In this document: piece by piece, positions 8,995-16,953 of the stretch
Position numbering within the stretch: the first letter of the stretch is position 1
Layout: each line of letters starts with the position of its first letter
Translations under genes and position numbers: made by a program
The notes under the pieces: generated by a model
What the model was told of the DNA's origin: nothing
What the model saw: only the letters and a program-made list of their open reading frames with translations
Databases searched by the model: none
From: Fimbriiglobus ruber
GTDB lineage: Bacteria; Planctomycetota; Planctomycetia; Gemmatales; Gemmataceae
Direction of reading: 5' to 3'
DNA length: 32,873 nucleotides
Assembly (NCBI RefSeq): GCF_002197845.1
Contig: NZ_NIDE01000016.1
Span: forward strand, 1 to 32,873

Positions 8995-9380
8995 ATGTAC
9001 CCCTGGGGCGCGAAGCGCAAGGGGAGCGCGGCAATCGGGTTGAAGTCGGCGGCCGTGATCGGCGGGGCGGGTGGCGTCCGGAAGACGGCCAGTTCCGCGG
9101 CGCTGACGTAGACGAGCGACTGGGTCACCCCGAACTGGGTGTAGTAGGGCAACTGGTTGTTCGACGAGAGGAAGAGGAAGTTGCCGCTCTCCTCGTACTG
9201 CGAGGGGATGATCAGCGCTCCGGCAACGGCCCGGGCACTATCGAGCAGGTCCGTGTTATTGAGCGTCAGGCTGACGACGGTGGTGTCCTCGACGGTCTTG
9301 AGCGTGACGGCCCACGTGTTGTTGTCGAGGATGACTGTCAGGGTCTGGTTCGGGACGGCCTGGAGGGGGACCTGCATCAT
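8991..9380 (-). CDS. Baseplate plug protein (DUF6983-like)
   Basis: This is a 129-residue intact ORF starting ATGATG at 9380, with ATGA overlap on the Dit-like gene stop. The sequence MMQVPLQAVPNQTLTVILDN, then NTDLLDSARAVAGALIIPSQ resembles the small phage baseplate plug family, which starts xxPLxxxPNQTFxVxLDGxxY and sits next to hub and Dit-like genes. The C-terminal 40 residues (FRTPPAPPITAADFNPIAAL) are proline-rich. There is no frame break. Plug proteins are thought to sit at the tail tube end below the tape measure. Confidence 0.55.
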   Translation of the reverse strand: MMQVPLQAVPNQTLTVILDNNTWAVTLKTVEDTTVVSLTLNNTDLLDSARAVAGALIIPSQYEESGNFLFLSSNNQLPYYTQFGVTQSLVYVSAAELAVFRTPPAPPITAADFNPIAALPLRFAPQGYM

Positions 9381-10039
9381 AAGAATTTCCCCAACTTGAC
9401 GTAACTCAGGGCGGCCCCGACCGCGTTCGACGCTTGCGTCCCCAGAGCGGCGGCTTGCTGTAAGCCCCCCGCGAGGGTATTGCTGTTCAGCGGGTCGGCG
9501 GGCTGGAAGTTGACCAGTTGGCCCCCGCCCGGGACGACGTATAGAACCTGCTTGAGCCGCAGGTTAATGGTGATCACGTCGTACATGTCCGCCTCTTCCT
9601 CGTGCGGCATGTCGGCAACGATCATATCGGAGTAGATGCCGACGCGGGTCTTGACCGAGAGGGCGGTGGCGTTCACGAACGCCTGGCGGATCTGGTTGTA
9701 GGTGGCGGCGTAATATTGCGAACTGATGATCAGCGGGAGGTCGATCTCGACCGGGTTGATGATGTGGTGGTCGGCGATCATGGACCCGGTTTCGACCGGG
9801 TGCTCCATGACCTTCGAGGTCTCGCGGACGGTCGCCTTCATGGGCCGGGCGTTCGCGAACAGTTGCCCGAACGCGGGGGCGTTCGACGTGCCCAGGATGG
9901 AGTTCAGGATCGTGCTGTTGACGGCTGCGGTCGGGTTGTTCGTGTCCGCCCCGTTGGCGTAGATGCCGACCACGTCGACCTGCTGCCCGAACGAGCTGAG
10001 CAGCCCGAGACCGAAGTTGATGTCGGACAGGAGGGTCAT
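9377..10039 (-). CDS. Dit-like baseplate/tail protein
   Basis: This is a 220-residue intact ORF; ATG at 10039 shares a base with the tape measure stop (TAATG). The central block ATVRETSKVMEHPVETGSMI, then ADHHIINPVEIDLPLIISSQ is the hallmark of the Dit-like N-terminal family, which links tube and baseplate in myoviruses. NQIRQAFVNATALSVKTRVG and HEEEADMYDVITINLRLKQV follow, also as in this family. The C-terminus is Ala/Gly-rich. It probably forms the ring between tape measure end and hub. Confidence 0.7.
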   Translation of the reverse strand: MTLLSDINFGLGLLSSFGQQVDVVGIYANGADTNNPTAAVNSTILNSILGTSNAPAFGQLFANARPMKATVRETSKVMEHPVETGSMIADHHIINPVEIDLPLIISSQYYAATYNQIRQAFVNATALSVKTRVGIYSDMIVADMPHEEEADMYDVITINLRLKQVLYVVPGGGQLVNFQPADPLNSNTLAGGLQQAAALGTQASNAVGAALSYVKLGKFL

Positions 10040-11688
10040 TACGCGGAGACTCCGTCGTCGAAATTGCTCATGGCCATGCGGATCTGGTTTTTCAACTCGA
10101 CGCCCACCTCGCGGGCGATCCCGGCGCTGTCGCTGGCCTGGGTCTGAATGGTGATGTTGTCGATTTTCACGTTGGTGTTCCGGCCCGGAGTGGACGCGCC
10201 GAGCGAGGGAATGGACGGAACCGCTCCGTAGCTGTTAGCGATCGCGGCTCGTTTCGCTGCCTCGCTGGCAAGTCCACCTGCGGTGAGGGAGGGAACCTCG
10301 AACCGGTTGCTGATGGCTGCCGCGGATTGTCCGGCGTTGTCCGGGAGGGCGTTCGGCCCGAGGCCCATGTTGCCCGCTTCCCAGGCGGCCGCCCGGAGCT
10401 GGTCTTGTAAGCTGGCGGTCGCCACGTCGATGCCGAGGGCGGCCTTGATCTTCGCCCGGCGCCGCCGACCACTGATAAATCCGAAATGGTGCCGTTGCTG
10501 GCGGAAGGATTGAAGCTGCTCTCGGCCTGGGCGTTCGCCGCCCACCCCGCAGCAGCGCCGGGGCTATACCCTGCGACTGCCAGAAGGACAGGACTTGATC
10601 TCGGGACGAACCCCGATGACGGGGGCGGGAGATGCCGACCCGCCGCCTTGAACGAATTGGCGATTTTCGCCCCCAGCGCTTCCGGATCGCCGAAGCTTCG
10701 TAAAAACTCGCCGCGACTAGCGCGGGAAATGCGAGACCGACACCGCCCGCTCCGGCCAGACCTTCGGACGCGGCGGGAACGGCCCCGCCCCCAGCAATCG
10801 ACCGAACAGGCCGCGCGACAGCCATTTCCCCAATTTCAAGCCGCCGAGCGCTCCCAACAGTCCCGCCGCTTCCGTCCGACCGGGGTGCCCTTCAAACGTT
10901 TCCGCCAGCCGGGTCAGGGCGGCATTCAACCGTTTGATGACGCCCGCCAGGTCCGTGTCGACCTCGGTCGCCAGCTTGCCGAATGCGATGTTTCGCTCGG
11001 AGGCCGACTTCTCGTTCGCAAGCGCGGCCTGGAAGTCCTTGTCCGACCCGGCGAAGGCGAAGCCCTCGTCGAGCTTCTTGCGGAACTCGCCATCCGGCAA
11101 GGTGACCAGGGGCGCGAGGCCCGCGCCGCCCGGGACTTGCAAGAGCTTGGTCAGGAAGGACGGATCGTTCTGGACGTTGGTGTGGATGTTCTCGATGGCC
11201 CGCTTGAGGTCGAACGGGAGCCGCTTGCCCGCCAGATCGGTGCCCTCGGCCGCCACGAAGTTGTACAGGGACTGGGCGTCGCCGCCCGAGAGTTGAAGGG
11301 CTTGCCCGAACGCCTTGATGTCCCGCGGACTTTGACTGAACGTCTTGCCCAGAATCGTCAGTGACGAGTTTAGCTTGTTGGCGTCGATGAGGGCGGTCTT
11401 CAGCGCACCGAACGTGGCGTAGGCGGTGACCGCCCCGACGGCGTTCTCGATCATCCCGGCGAACGAATCCCCGAGTTTGTCGGTCTCTTGCCGCTGCTGC
11501 TTGGTGGCGTCGAGGAGTTCCTTGCGCTGCTTCTTGAGGACTTCGTACTGCTTGTTTTCGTCCTCGGTCCGCTTCTTCCCCTTCTTGCCCATCTCGTCGA
11601 GCTGCTTGTCGAGCTTGGCGATGTCGGCCCCGGCTTCCTTCGGGATGTCGGTCTTAAAGACGAGAAGGAAGGTATCGAGAATGGTCAT
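10039..11688 (-). CDS. Tape measure protein with embedded phage tail lysozyme domain, several frame breaks
   Basis: The gene starts at ATG 11688, overlapping the chaperone stop as ATGA, and is about 550 residues long, short for the family. The N-terminus is strongly helical and charged (DIAKLDKQLDEMGKKGKKRT, then NKQYEVLKKQRKELLDATKQ). The middle (AVTAYATFGALKTALIDANK) is hydrophobic, as in tape measures. Near the C-terminus (about 10600-10370), frames must be joined at about 10570, 10490 and 10462. They then give VLSFWQSQGYSP, AAGWAANAQAESSFNPSAS, IYQWSA and RRAKIKAALGIDVATASLQD. This is the phage tail lysozyme fold, with the catalytic Glu expected in the AES motif. The final part (RNTNVKIDNITIQTQASDSA) is typical of tape measure ends. 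Further breaks lie near 10785 and 10700. Confidence 0.75.
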
Positions 11689-12244
11689 TTCCGTTCCTTC
11701 CGGGCGTGTTCCGCGGCCAGCCAGTCGTTATGCGCGGAGACGGCGATGACCTCCCACAGGAGCCAAGCGTCCTCAATGGTGTACACCGTTCTCAGTTCGT
11801 GGAGGGTGGCGAGTTTGGCGTCGATGACGGCGGCGAGGAGGGGGTCAAGATTTCTTGGATCTTCGCGAGGGACGTCCGCATGATGTCGGCGAAGAAATCG
11901 GAGATCGTCCCGTTCCGAAAAAAACTGTTGTTGTACTGCACCTCCGCGAGGAGGAGTTTGGCCAAGCACTCCCAGTCGCCGACGTGGTTGTCGATCAGGG
12001 CCTGGGTGGTCAAGGGAACGGACTTGCCGTTGATCTCGACGGCCACGTACTTCAGGATTTTGCGCTGAAGATCCTCCACCACCGGCCACTCGCTGAGTTT
12101 GGGGATGGCCGCCATGGCAAGGCTGGTCGGGTAGCGGGCCATGATTTCCAGGCCCTCAAAGGCCGGCATTTTGGACAGGATGAAAGGCCGCTCGCGGCCG
12201 TCGCCGTCGGTCAGGGAGATGGATTTCGGATCGCGGAGGTCCAT
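11685..12244 (-). CDS. Tail assembly chaperone, short and -1 frameshifted long form
   Basis: Translation starts at ATG 12244 (MDLRDPKSISLTDGDGRERP), one base after the tail tube TAG. The zero frame stays open for 150 residues to TGA at 11792. The conserved-looking continuation is in the -1 frame: DPLLAAVIDAKLATLHELRT, VYTIEDAWLLWEVIAVSAHN, ending TGA at 11687-11685, which overlaps the tape measure ATG. Moving -1 at a run of five C (11844-11840) gives a 186-residue product. Lying between tube and tape measure and needing a -1 shift is the classic lambda G/GT-type arrangement. A simple sequencing error is the alternative, given the many breaks nearby. Confidence 0.7.
11840..11844 (-). other. 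Candidate -1 frameshift site (C5 run)
   Basis: On the minus strand the zero-frame codons are TTG ACC CCC TCC, and the downstream chaperone part reads GAC CCC CTC CTC GCC. A tRNA-Pro on CCC could slip one base back on the C run and still pair fully. It is not a canonical X-XXY-YYZ heptamer, because the ACC before it would not re-pair. The alternative is one missing C in the sequence. Confidence 0.4.
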
Positions 12245-12245
12245 G

Positions 12246-12695
12246 CTACACCGTGCCCGTGACGGCCTGAAAGACAAATCCGTAAGTCTTCGTTTTCAGA
12301 CGCCCACTGCTCGCGAGGGAATTACCAAACGGGGCATCGGTCAGGAACCCGTTCGAGAAGGTGATGACGCTCCCGTCGGGGTAAAGGATGGTGATGGTTA
12401 TCACGTCCTGCGCGTTGGCCTGCCCCTGGGTCGCATTGTTGGCGGCGGCGAGGGTGGCCAGGTTGATGTCGTCGAGTGATCCCGGGATGACGCTGATGGT
12501 GACCGGCTTGCCGATCGCCCGGCTCCACTTGATGAGATCCCCGTTCACGCCCATCGCGGTGTCTGCGACTTTCACGCTCGCCATGTCGAACGGGTCGGAA
12601 TCGTCGGCCAGTTGGGTGATCGCGATGCCGACCGGGAAGGTACTCGACGCGACGAGGCTGATCGCCGAGCCGAAGCCAGTAATATCGTTTGCCAT
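12246..12695 (-). CDS. Tail tube protein
   Basis: This is a 149-residue intact ORF with GGAG eight bases before ATG 12695. It begins ITGFGSAISLVASSTFPVGI and continues TQLADDSDPFDMASVKVADT, SVIPGSLDDINLATL, DVITITILYPDGSVITFSNG and RLKTKTYGFVFQAV. This matches small tail tube proteins that follow DUF3383-type sheaths in myoviruses. They share the ADDxDPFD and VIPGSxDDxNLxxL motifs and the GRxKTKTYxFxF end. It forms the inner tube rings through which DNA passes. Downstream is the chaperone, as expected. It ends with TAG. Confidence 0.8.
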   Translation of the reverse strand: MANDITGFGSAISLVASSTFPVGIAITQLADDSDPFDMASVKVADTAMGVNGDLIKWSRAIGKPVTISVIPGSLDDINLATLAAANNATQGQANAQDVITITILYPDGSVITFSNGFLTDAPFGNSLASSGRLKTKTYGFVFQAVTGTV

Positions 12696-12708
12696 GTGTT
12701 AAACTCCG

Positions 12709-14234
12709 TTAAATTAAGATGTCGCTGCCTTGGATCAAACGAATGTCATCATCTTTGCTGTATATCAATGTGTAGACCGCCTTGTATTCGGTGACCCCGT
12801 TGACCACGTAGGATTCGATGACGACGTTCACCCAGTACCCGATGTTCTGGACCTGCTTCCAGGCGGTCGCACTCCCGGTGACCTGGGCGATGTAAAGCTG
12901 CTGGTCGACCGAGAGCGTTTTGCCGACCGAGATCGTCCCGTTGAACAGGGCCTGGTTGATGATGCTCTGCAAGGTGGAGAGGATCTGCACTTGGCCGGCG
13001 GCGTTCGCCGGAACCTGGGACAACGCGAGGAGCAGGTTCATCAACGCGGCGCCGAGGGCGTCCTTGAACCAGATCTCGTCGGCGTACACGTTCTGGTCGG
13101 ACGGGTTGACGGGCAGGCCCAGCATGACCCCGCGCTGGTAGAAGGAGAGCAACTGTCCGGCGGTTTGGGTCTGGCCGTAGTAATTGACCAGGAGGGCGTC
13201 GTAGGTTTGCTGGAACGCAGAGGTCGTGACCGAGGGGTCAGGGCGAATTGCTGGAACATGTAGTTCTGGACGCTGTTCCGCTGGGTGTAGTCGGTCGCGG
13301 CCAGGATCATCATCGGGGCCATTTCGGGGAATTCTGCGGTGGCAACGGGGGCGGGGGATTGAAGCGTGAGGGAGACGCCGCCGATGTCGGCCAGAGCCGC
13401 AGACCATGACGAGGCGTTGGCGGGGGTGACGTTGACCGAGTAGATGAACTGGATGTTCGGGGTAAGGCTGTTGTTCCAGGTCGCGGCCGCAACGGTGTTG
13501 GCTTCGGACAGGGCCAGTGCGAAGGTGGTGGTGAACGAACCGAAGTTGTTGCTGACGCCGATCAATGCGTTCAGATTCGCGGAGACCGTCTGCGCCGTCG
13601 TGCCGTTCGAGAGGATCGCTCCGGTCAGCCAACCGAGCGGCCCGGCGAGGTCGTTACTCACGGCCGCCGTCACGGCGATCGTGTCCGCCCCGGTCGCCCC
13701 GCCGGTGAGCGTGAAGCGGCTGTTGGTCGAGTCGTAGGCGACGGTCGCGCCCGTCCACGCGGCCCCGCCCGCGCTGTACGCCTGGATGGCCGTCTGGATG
13801 TCGGTGGCGACCGCCGCGAGGCTCCCGGCCGAGCCGAGGTTGATGCCGGTCAGGGTGTGGGTGAAGCCGCCCATCGTCAGGGTGAGTTCGCCGGACGTGA
13901 TCGCAGTGAAGGTCGCGAGTGCGTACGTCCCGCTGGCGCCGTAGATCAGATCGGCGGTCGCCACGTCATCGTTCCAGAACCAGAAGCTGATCTGCTGGGG
14001 GGCGGTGATGTTCTTGCTCACCCACCCGAAGTAGAACTCGGCGCGGGCGTATTCTTCCGACCCGGTGCCGAAATACGTGCCCACATCCGCCGCCGAAGTG
14101 AAGCTCTTGACTACTCCGCTCGGGACGAGCGCGTTGCCCGTGATGATCAATGCCCCGAGGTTGCGGGTGGAGACGTTCGAGGCCGCGCCGATGCCGGATG
14201 TGATCGAGACGTAATTTGAAATTGGTATAGGCAT
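12709..14234 (-). CDS. Tail sheath protein (DUF3383 family), one frame break
   Basis: The start is ATG 14234 with TAGGAGAATCAG before it. The protein runs about 508 residues once a single missing C near 13237 is restored; the joint reads FQQFALTPSVTTSAFQQTYD. The N-terminus SNYVSITSGIGAASNVSTRN, the middle FYFGWVSKNITAPQQISFWF, EMAPMMILAATDYTQRNSVQ, and the C-terminal part NPSDQNVYADEIWFKDALGA, YWVNVVIESYVVNGVTEYKA follow the DUF3383 family. This family supplies the contractile sheath in a group of myoviruses. The tail tube gene follows 14 bases after the stop. The frame break is in a C-run, typical of a sequence error. Confidence 0.8.
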
Positions 14235-14272
14235 CTGATTCTCCTATGTTTTTTCCTGATGCTGGTCCGTGA

Positions 14273-14812
14273 TTACACGGTTGCGATTTGAATCTCGGTG
14301 GTCTGTAGGATCGGCGCCGTCGTAACAATGACTTGTTTATGGCATAAGGTTACGTCGAATGAGGGACTCGCCTCGAACCGGTCGCGGTCGTCTGAGAAGT
14401 ACGGGTTTCGCACGTCGGTGATTCGCTCGACACCGACCCCTTGGGCTTCCAAGGCCGCGACGGTCGCGCTGCTTTGCAAGATGTAAGCGATCGCATTGAG
14501 TATGTCGGACGCGGTGTACTGAGTCGGGGTACTCGGATTCTGGGTGGCCAGGGCACTGAACTGGAGGGTCGTCTCGTACTGCTGGGTTTCGGTGTGGACC
14601 ATCTGACTGTTGACCGCGTCCCAGATGTCGGTCACGCCGCGGAACCCGTACCGCTTGTCGCCGACCTTGTAGAGGTAGACGGTCGGCACGGTGTTCACCC
14701 CTTGCTGCGTCGGTTGGAAGGCCTGCGCGAGGGGGGTTCCAGCAATCCCGGCAGCCGCTTCCTGGGCGATGATGGTGCTGATAACCAGAGATATCAGTTG
14801 GTTATCTAACAT
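14273..14812 (-). CDS. Tail terminator / neck protein (LIC_12616-like)
   Basis: This is a 179-residue intact ORF, ATG at 14812. The block VPTVYLYKVGDKRYGFRGVT, then HTETQQYETTLQFSALATQN, followed later by GVGVERITDVRNPYFSDDRD, matches a small family of phage neck/tail terminator proteins. These sit directly before the sheath gene and contain YRVGDRRYGW...HTESQxYExTFQ. It likely caps the tail tube and joins tail to head. Its start is separated from the upstream minus-strand gene by the plus-strand imm-like gene, and the imm promoter begins one base outside this ATG. Late transcription must therefore read through imm antisense or start nearby. Confidence 0.65.
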   Translation of the reverse strand: MLDNQLISLVISTIIAQEAAAGIAGTPLAQAFQPTQQGVNTVPTVYLYKVGDKRYGFRGVTDIWDAVNSQMVHTETQQYETTLQFSALATQNPSTPTQYTASDILNAIAYILQSSATVAALEAQGVGVERITDVRNPYFSDDRDRFEASPSFDVTLCHKQVIVTTAPILQTTEIQIATV

Positions 14813-14840
14813 TTGACATTCTTACCCAGTTTGTTATGCT
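14813..14840 (+). promoter_or_regulatory. Sigma70-type promoter for the immunity gene
   Basis: A perfect -35 TTGACA at 14813-14818 is followed, after 16 bases, by TATGCT (4 of 6 consensus matches) at 14835-14840. The spacing and the gene 28 bases downstream, with ribosome site GGAGG at 14859-14863, make this the most convincing promoter in the window. Confidence 0.75.
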
Positions 14841-14867
14841 TAACGGGCTTTAACGGATGGAGGACTT

Positions 14868-15176
14868 ATGGATGCCGACACGTCACTGACCACCGATCTC
14901 ACATTGCTCGCGAGCGATCCGAAGCTGTGGCTGATTCTGACCTTCTATTTCCTGCCGACTCTGTTGGCCGCGTGGAACAAGAGCGCCACTCTGCCCCTCT
15001 GCTTTTGGGTCAATCTTCTGGCCGGGTGGACACTCATCGGATGGATCGCTGCCGCTCTTCTCTCGCTCGCTCCGAGCAAAAATGACATGGCATACCGCAA
15101 CCGGGTGAGGCAAGCGAAAGACGACTTCTACCTTCGCGAGGCGGAGAAGTCCCTCAGCACGCCGCCGGCTCCGTAA
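14868..15176 (+). CDS. Superinfection immunity membrane protein (T4 Imm-like)
   Basis: This 102-residue protein is the only plus-strand gene inside the structural block. Residues about 17-37 and 43-68 are two hydrophobic segments. YFLPTLLAAWNKSATLP, then CFWVNLLAGWTLIGWIAAA, matches the superinfection immunity family, whose signature is YFLPTxxA...xNLxxGWTxxGWxxAL. T4 Imm sits in the inner membrane and blocks DNA entry of related phages. The C-terminal 35 residues are charged and cytoplasmic-looking. It has its own promoter and GGAGG site, and its last 23 bases overlap the convergent collar gene end. It is a typical moron: expressible from a prophage or early, independent of late genes. The family is clear; phenotype is inference. 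Confidence 0.85.
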   Translation: MDADTSLTTDLTLLASDPKLWLILTFYFLPTLLAAWNKSATLPLCFWVNLLAGWTLIGWIAAALLSLAPSKNDMAYRNRVRQAKDDFYLREAEKSLSTPPAP

Positions 15177-15531
15177 TCAGAACGCAGAGAACGGCGTCCC
15201 AGCCGTCGATGGCGTCCCACGCGGTCTTTGAGAGGCACTGGTAGGTCGCGCCGTTGAACGCGATCTGATCACCCGACACGTCCCGGGCCACGTCGATGAC
15301 GTTTCGCTGCAAGTAGACATTCACGTAGCTCCGCTGGAACTCCAGGCCGTACCGCTCGTAGAGGTCGCGGGGGACCGGTTGGACGCTCCCGTAGAAAGTA
15401 ACCGGCGGGGCATAAGTGGTGACGTATTGCCCGACGTCGTTCGGGGTGCGGGATTGGTAGGCGTAATACTGAAAACACTGCTTTCCGAGGACGCGAAGGG
15501 CCATTGAGAGGATATTTGAACCTGGAATCAT
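15154..15531 (-). CDS. Phage collar / head-tail connector protein
   Basis: This is a 125-residue intact ORF starting ATG 15531 with ATGA overlap. The C-terminal half VNVYLQRNVIDVARDVSGDQ, then IAFNGATYQCLSKTAWDAID, GWDAVLCVLI is the layout of small collar proteins in myoviruses (VYG...IVDVxRxxSGDxFxFNGxxYxxxSxxDWxxxDGWxxVxC). The N-terminal half FQYYAYQSRTPNDVGQYVTT also fits. It is part of the neck between portal and tail. The 3' end overlaps the opposing immunity gene by 23 bases. Confidence 0.6.
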   Translation of the reverse strand: MIPGSNILSMALRVLGKQCFQYYAYQSRTPNDVGQYVTTYAPPVTFYGSVQPVPRDLYERYGLEFQRSYVNVYLQRNVIDVARDVSGDQIAFNGATYQCLSKTAWDAIDGWDAVLCVLITEPAAC

Positions 15532-16076
15532 TTCGCTTCGGTCGTATGCGTCAGGGTTGTAATTAAGTTTTTGGTGTCCACAAGTGGCTTATCCGGTGTC
15601 CCGCTGGCTAGCTGGTAGCCGGGTTGGCGAACACGCGCGGCGGCTTCGCCGACGGTCGCGCCGCTGATTTTCAGAGCCGGGTTCTTGTACTTCATCGCGC
15701 GGAGTTCCAAGGTGATGGGTGAGAGCGGCGGGGATGTGATCTGGTTAATCGTTTCTTTCACGTCCTCCTGGGCTCGTTCCCCGAGGCCGTCCATCACTGC
15801 GAACGCTGTGAGTGAACCTTTCAGGACAGCTTTCGCACCCTGAGCGGCGTACTGTTTCCAGTTGTTTTCTTCCGCAGCGATCGTCGGCCGGAAGAACGGG
15901 CGGGGTGGGATCGGACCGTGACCGAATTCCTGAACGGATGCCACAAGGGCGACAGGCGTTCCGTCCTCGTAGGTTGCTGAGGGGAACCATCCGACTTTCG
16001 TTTCGATTCCCGAGAGTTCTTTCAGTTTCGCGGCCAGCGTCTCGAACGCCTTGGGGTTGCCGCGCTTGACTTCCAT
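15528..16076 (-). CDS. Head/tail completion protein (HK97-gp10-like)
   Basis: The best start is ATG 16076 (MEVKRGNPKAFETLAAKLKE), sharing a base with the previous stop (TAATG); the longer frame upstream lies inside that gene. The protein of about 182 residues contains GWFPSATYEDGTPVALVASV, QEFGHGPIPPRPFFRPTIAA, and VDTKNLITTLTHTTEAK at the end. The EFG...IPPRPFFRP motif with a final D(S/T)xxLxxSIxxxV-like element is characteristic of gp10/virion-morphogenesis neck proteins. It is likely a minor tail-completion protein. Confidence 0.65.
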   Translation of the reverse strand: MEVKRGNPKAFETLAAKLKELSGIETKVGWFPSATYEDGTPVALVASVQEFGHGPIPPRPFFRPTIAAEENNWKQYAAQGAKAVLKGSLTAFAVMDGLGERAQEDVKETINQITSPPLSPITLELRAMKYKNPALKISGATVGEAAARVRQPGYQLASGTPDKPLVDTKNLITTLTHTTEAK

Positions 16077-16522
16077 TACCAGCCGTTCCCGAACCGGAAC
16101 CCGGCTTGCCCCGGAACACTCGTCGTGACGTAGAAGCCGCCCGCCGAAACCACCTGCAACAGCGCGAGAAGCTGCTGCCCGTAAGGGCTCGATTGCAACC
16201 AATACTGCCACGCGTTCGGGGCCGGAGGCGGCTCCAGAGTGACACTGATCTTGTCGATCGTCGCGCCGGTCATCACGCCGGGAGTGTTTCCCGTAGCGAT
16301 TTGCCCGTTTAGGAAGAGGAGGTGGGCCGTCATCTGATTGAGGGCCAAGGTCTGCTGGGCCACGGTCATGCCGCCGGTGTAGCAGCCGCCCTTACGGTTG
16401 CTGACGTACGCGGTGGCCGTGTCCCAAAACGCCTGGACCATCGTGGCCGGGTAGAGGACCGTGTTGGCGTAAGGAGAGAAGAGAGCCCGGAAGGCCGGAT
16501 CGTTGTAGTTGATGCAGCCCAC
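16076..16522 (-). CDS. DUF4054 head-tail adaptor
   Basis: This is a 148-residue intact ORF starting with GTG 16522; the ribosome site is GGAGG five bases before it. Features are NDPAFRALFSPYANTVLYPA, FWDTATAYVSNRKGG, AHLLFLNGQIA, TGATIDKISVTLEPPP and WQYWLQSSPYGQQLLALLQV. AHLLxL, the xASVDKVSVS strand and the WLxxTPYGxxLLxLL helix define DUF4054, which is found between capsid and tail completion genes. It is likely a connector ring protein under the portal. Confidence 0.75.
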   Translation of the reverse strand: MGCINYNDPAFRALFSPYANTVLYPATMVQAFWDTATAYVSNRKGGCYTGGMTVAQQTLALNQMTAHLLFLNGQIATGNTPGVMTGATIDKISVTLEPPPAPNAWQYWLQSSPYGQQLLALLQVVSAGGFYVTTSVPGQAGFRFGNGW

Positions 16523-16533
16523 CCGATCCTCCG

Positions 16534-16929
16534 TTACGCCGCTTTAGCCTTCTTGTTCACCACGGGCTTCAGCGTCTCTTTCTTGGCATCGTCCTTGAAA
16601 TCCTGGGGGACGATCGGGCAGGCGTCGGTCTTGCGGTCATGAGTCACCATGTCCGCGGCCGCCACTTCGGGGTCGGTCTTGTGCTTCTGCACGGCGATGT
16701 ACCCGTTCGCCATGTGCTGCTTGAAGGCGAAGTCGTCCTTCAGCCACTCCATGTCCGCGTCTTCCACGGCGGTGTGGACGCCGAGCGGGGTCTGGAAGTG
16801 CTTTTTATTCACCCCCGCCCCGCCCTTGATCAGCACCGACCGCTCGGCCACGTTAACCCCGTTGGGGCCGTGCTGGCTGTAGCGGACGTACTCGTTGTTG
16901 TTGGCCATCGTTGAATAGATGTGATGCAT
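16534..16929 (-). CDS. Virion-associated protein of unknown function
   Basis: This is a 131-residue intact ORF. ATG 16929 has AAGGA six bases before it, so I prefer it to the internal ATG 16908 (MANNNEY). Visible parts are AERSVLIKGGAGVNKKHFQT, PLGVHTAVEDADMEWLKDDF, and a lysine-rich tail ending KKAKAA. Proteins of this style (VTVKGGAGVA...TPxGVxTxVTDxELExLKxxxxFxxHxxNGF) lie between the major capsid and neck genes of related phages, but I know no assigned role. It is probably a minor head component. Confidence 0.5.
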   Translation of the reverse strand: MHHIYSTMANNNEYVRYSQHGPNGVNVAERSVLIKGGAGVNKKHFQTPLGVHTAVEDADMEWLKDDFAFKQHMANGYIAVQKHKTDPEVAAADMVTHDRKTDACPIVPQDFKDDAKKETLKPVVNKKAKAA

Positions 16930-16953
16930 ACGCGATCCTTCGGTTTGTGAGAA

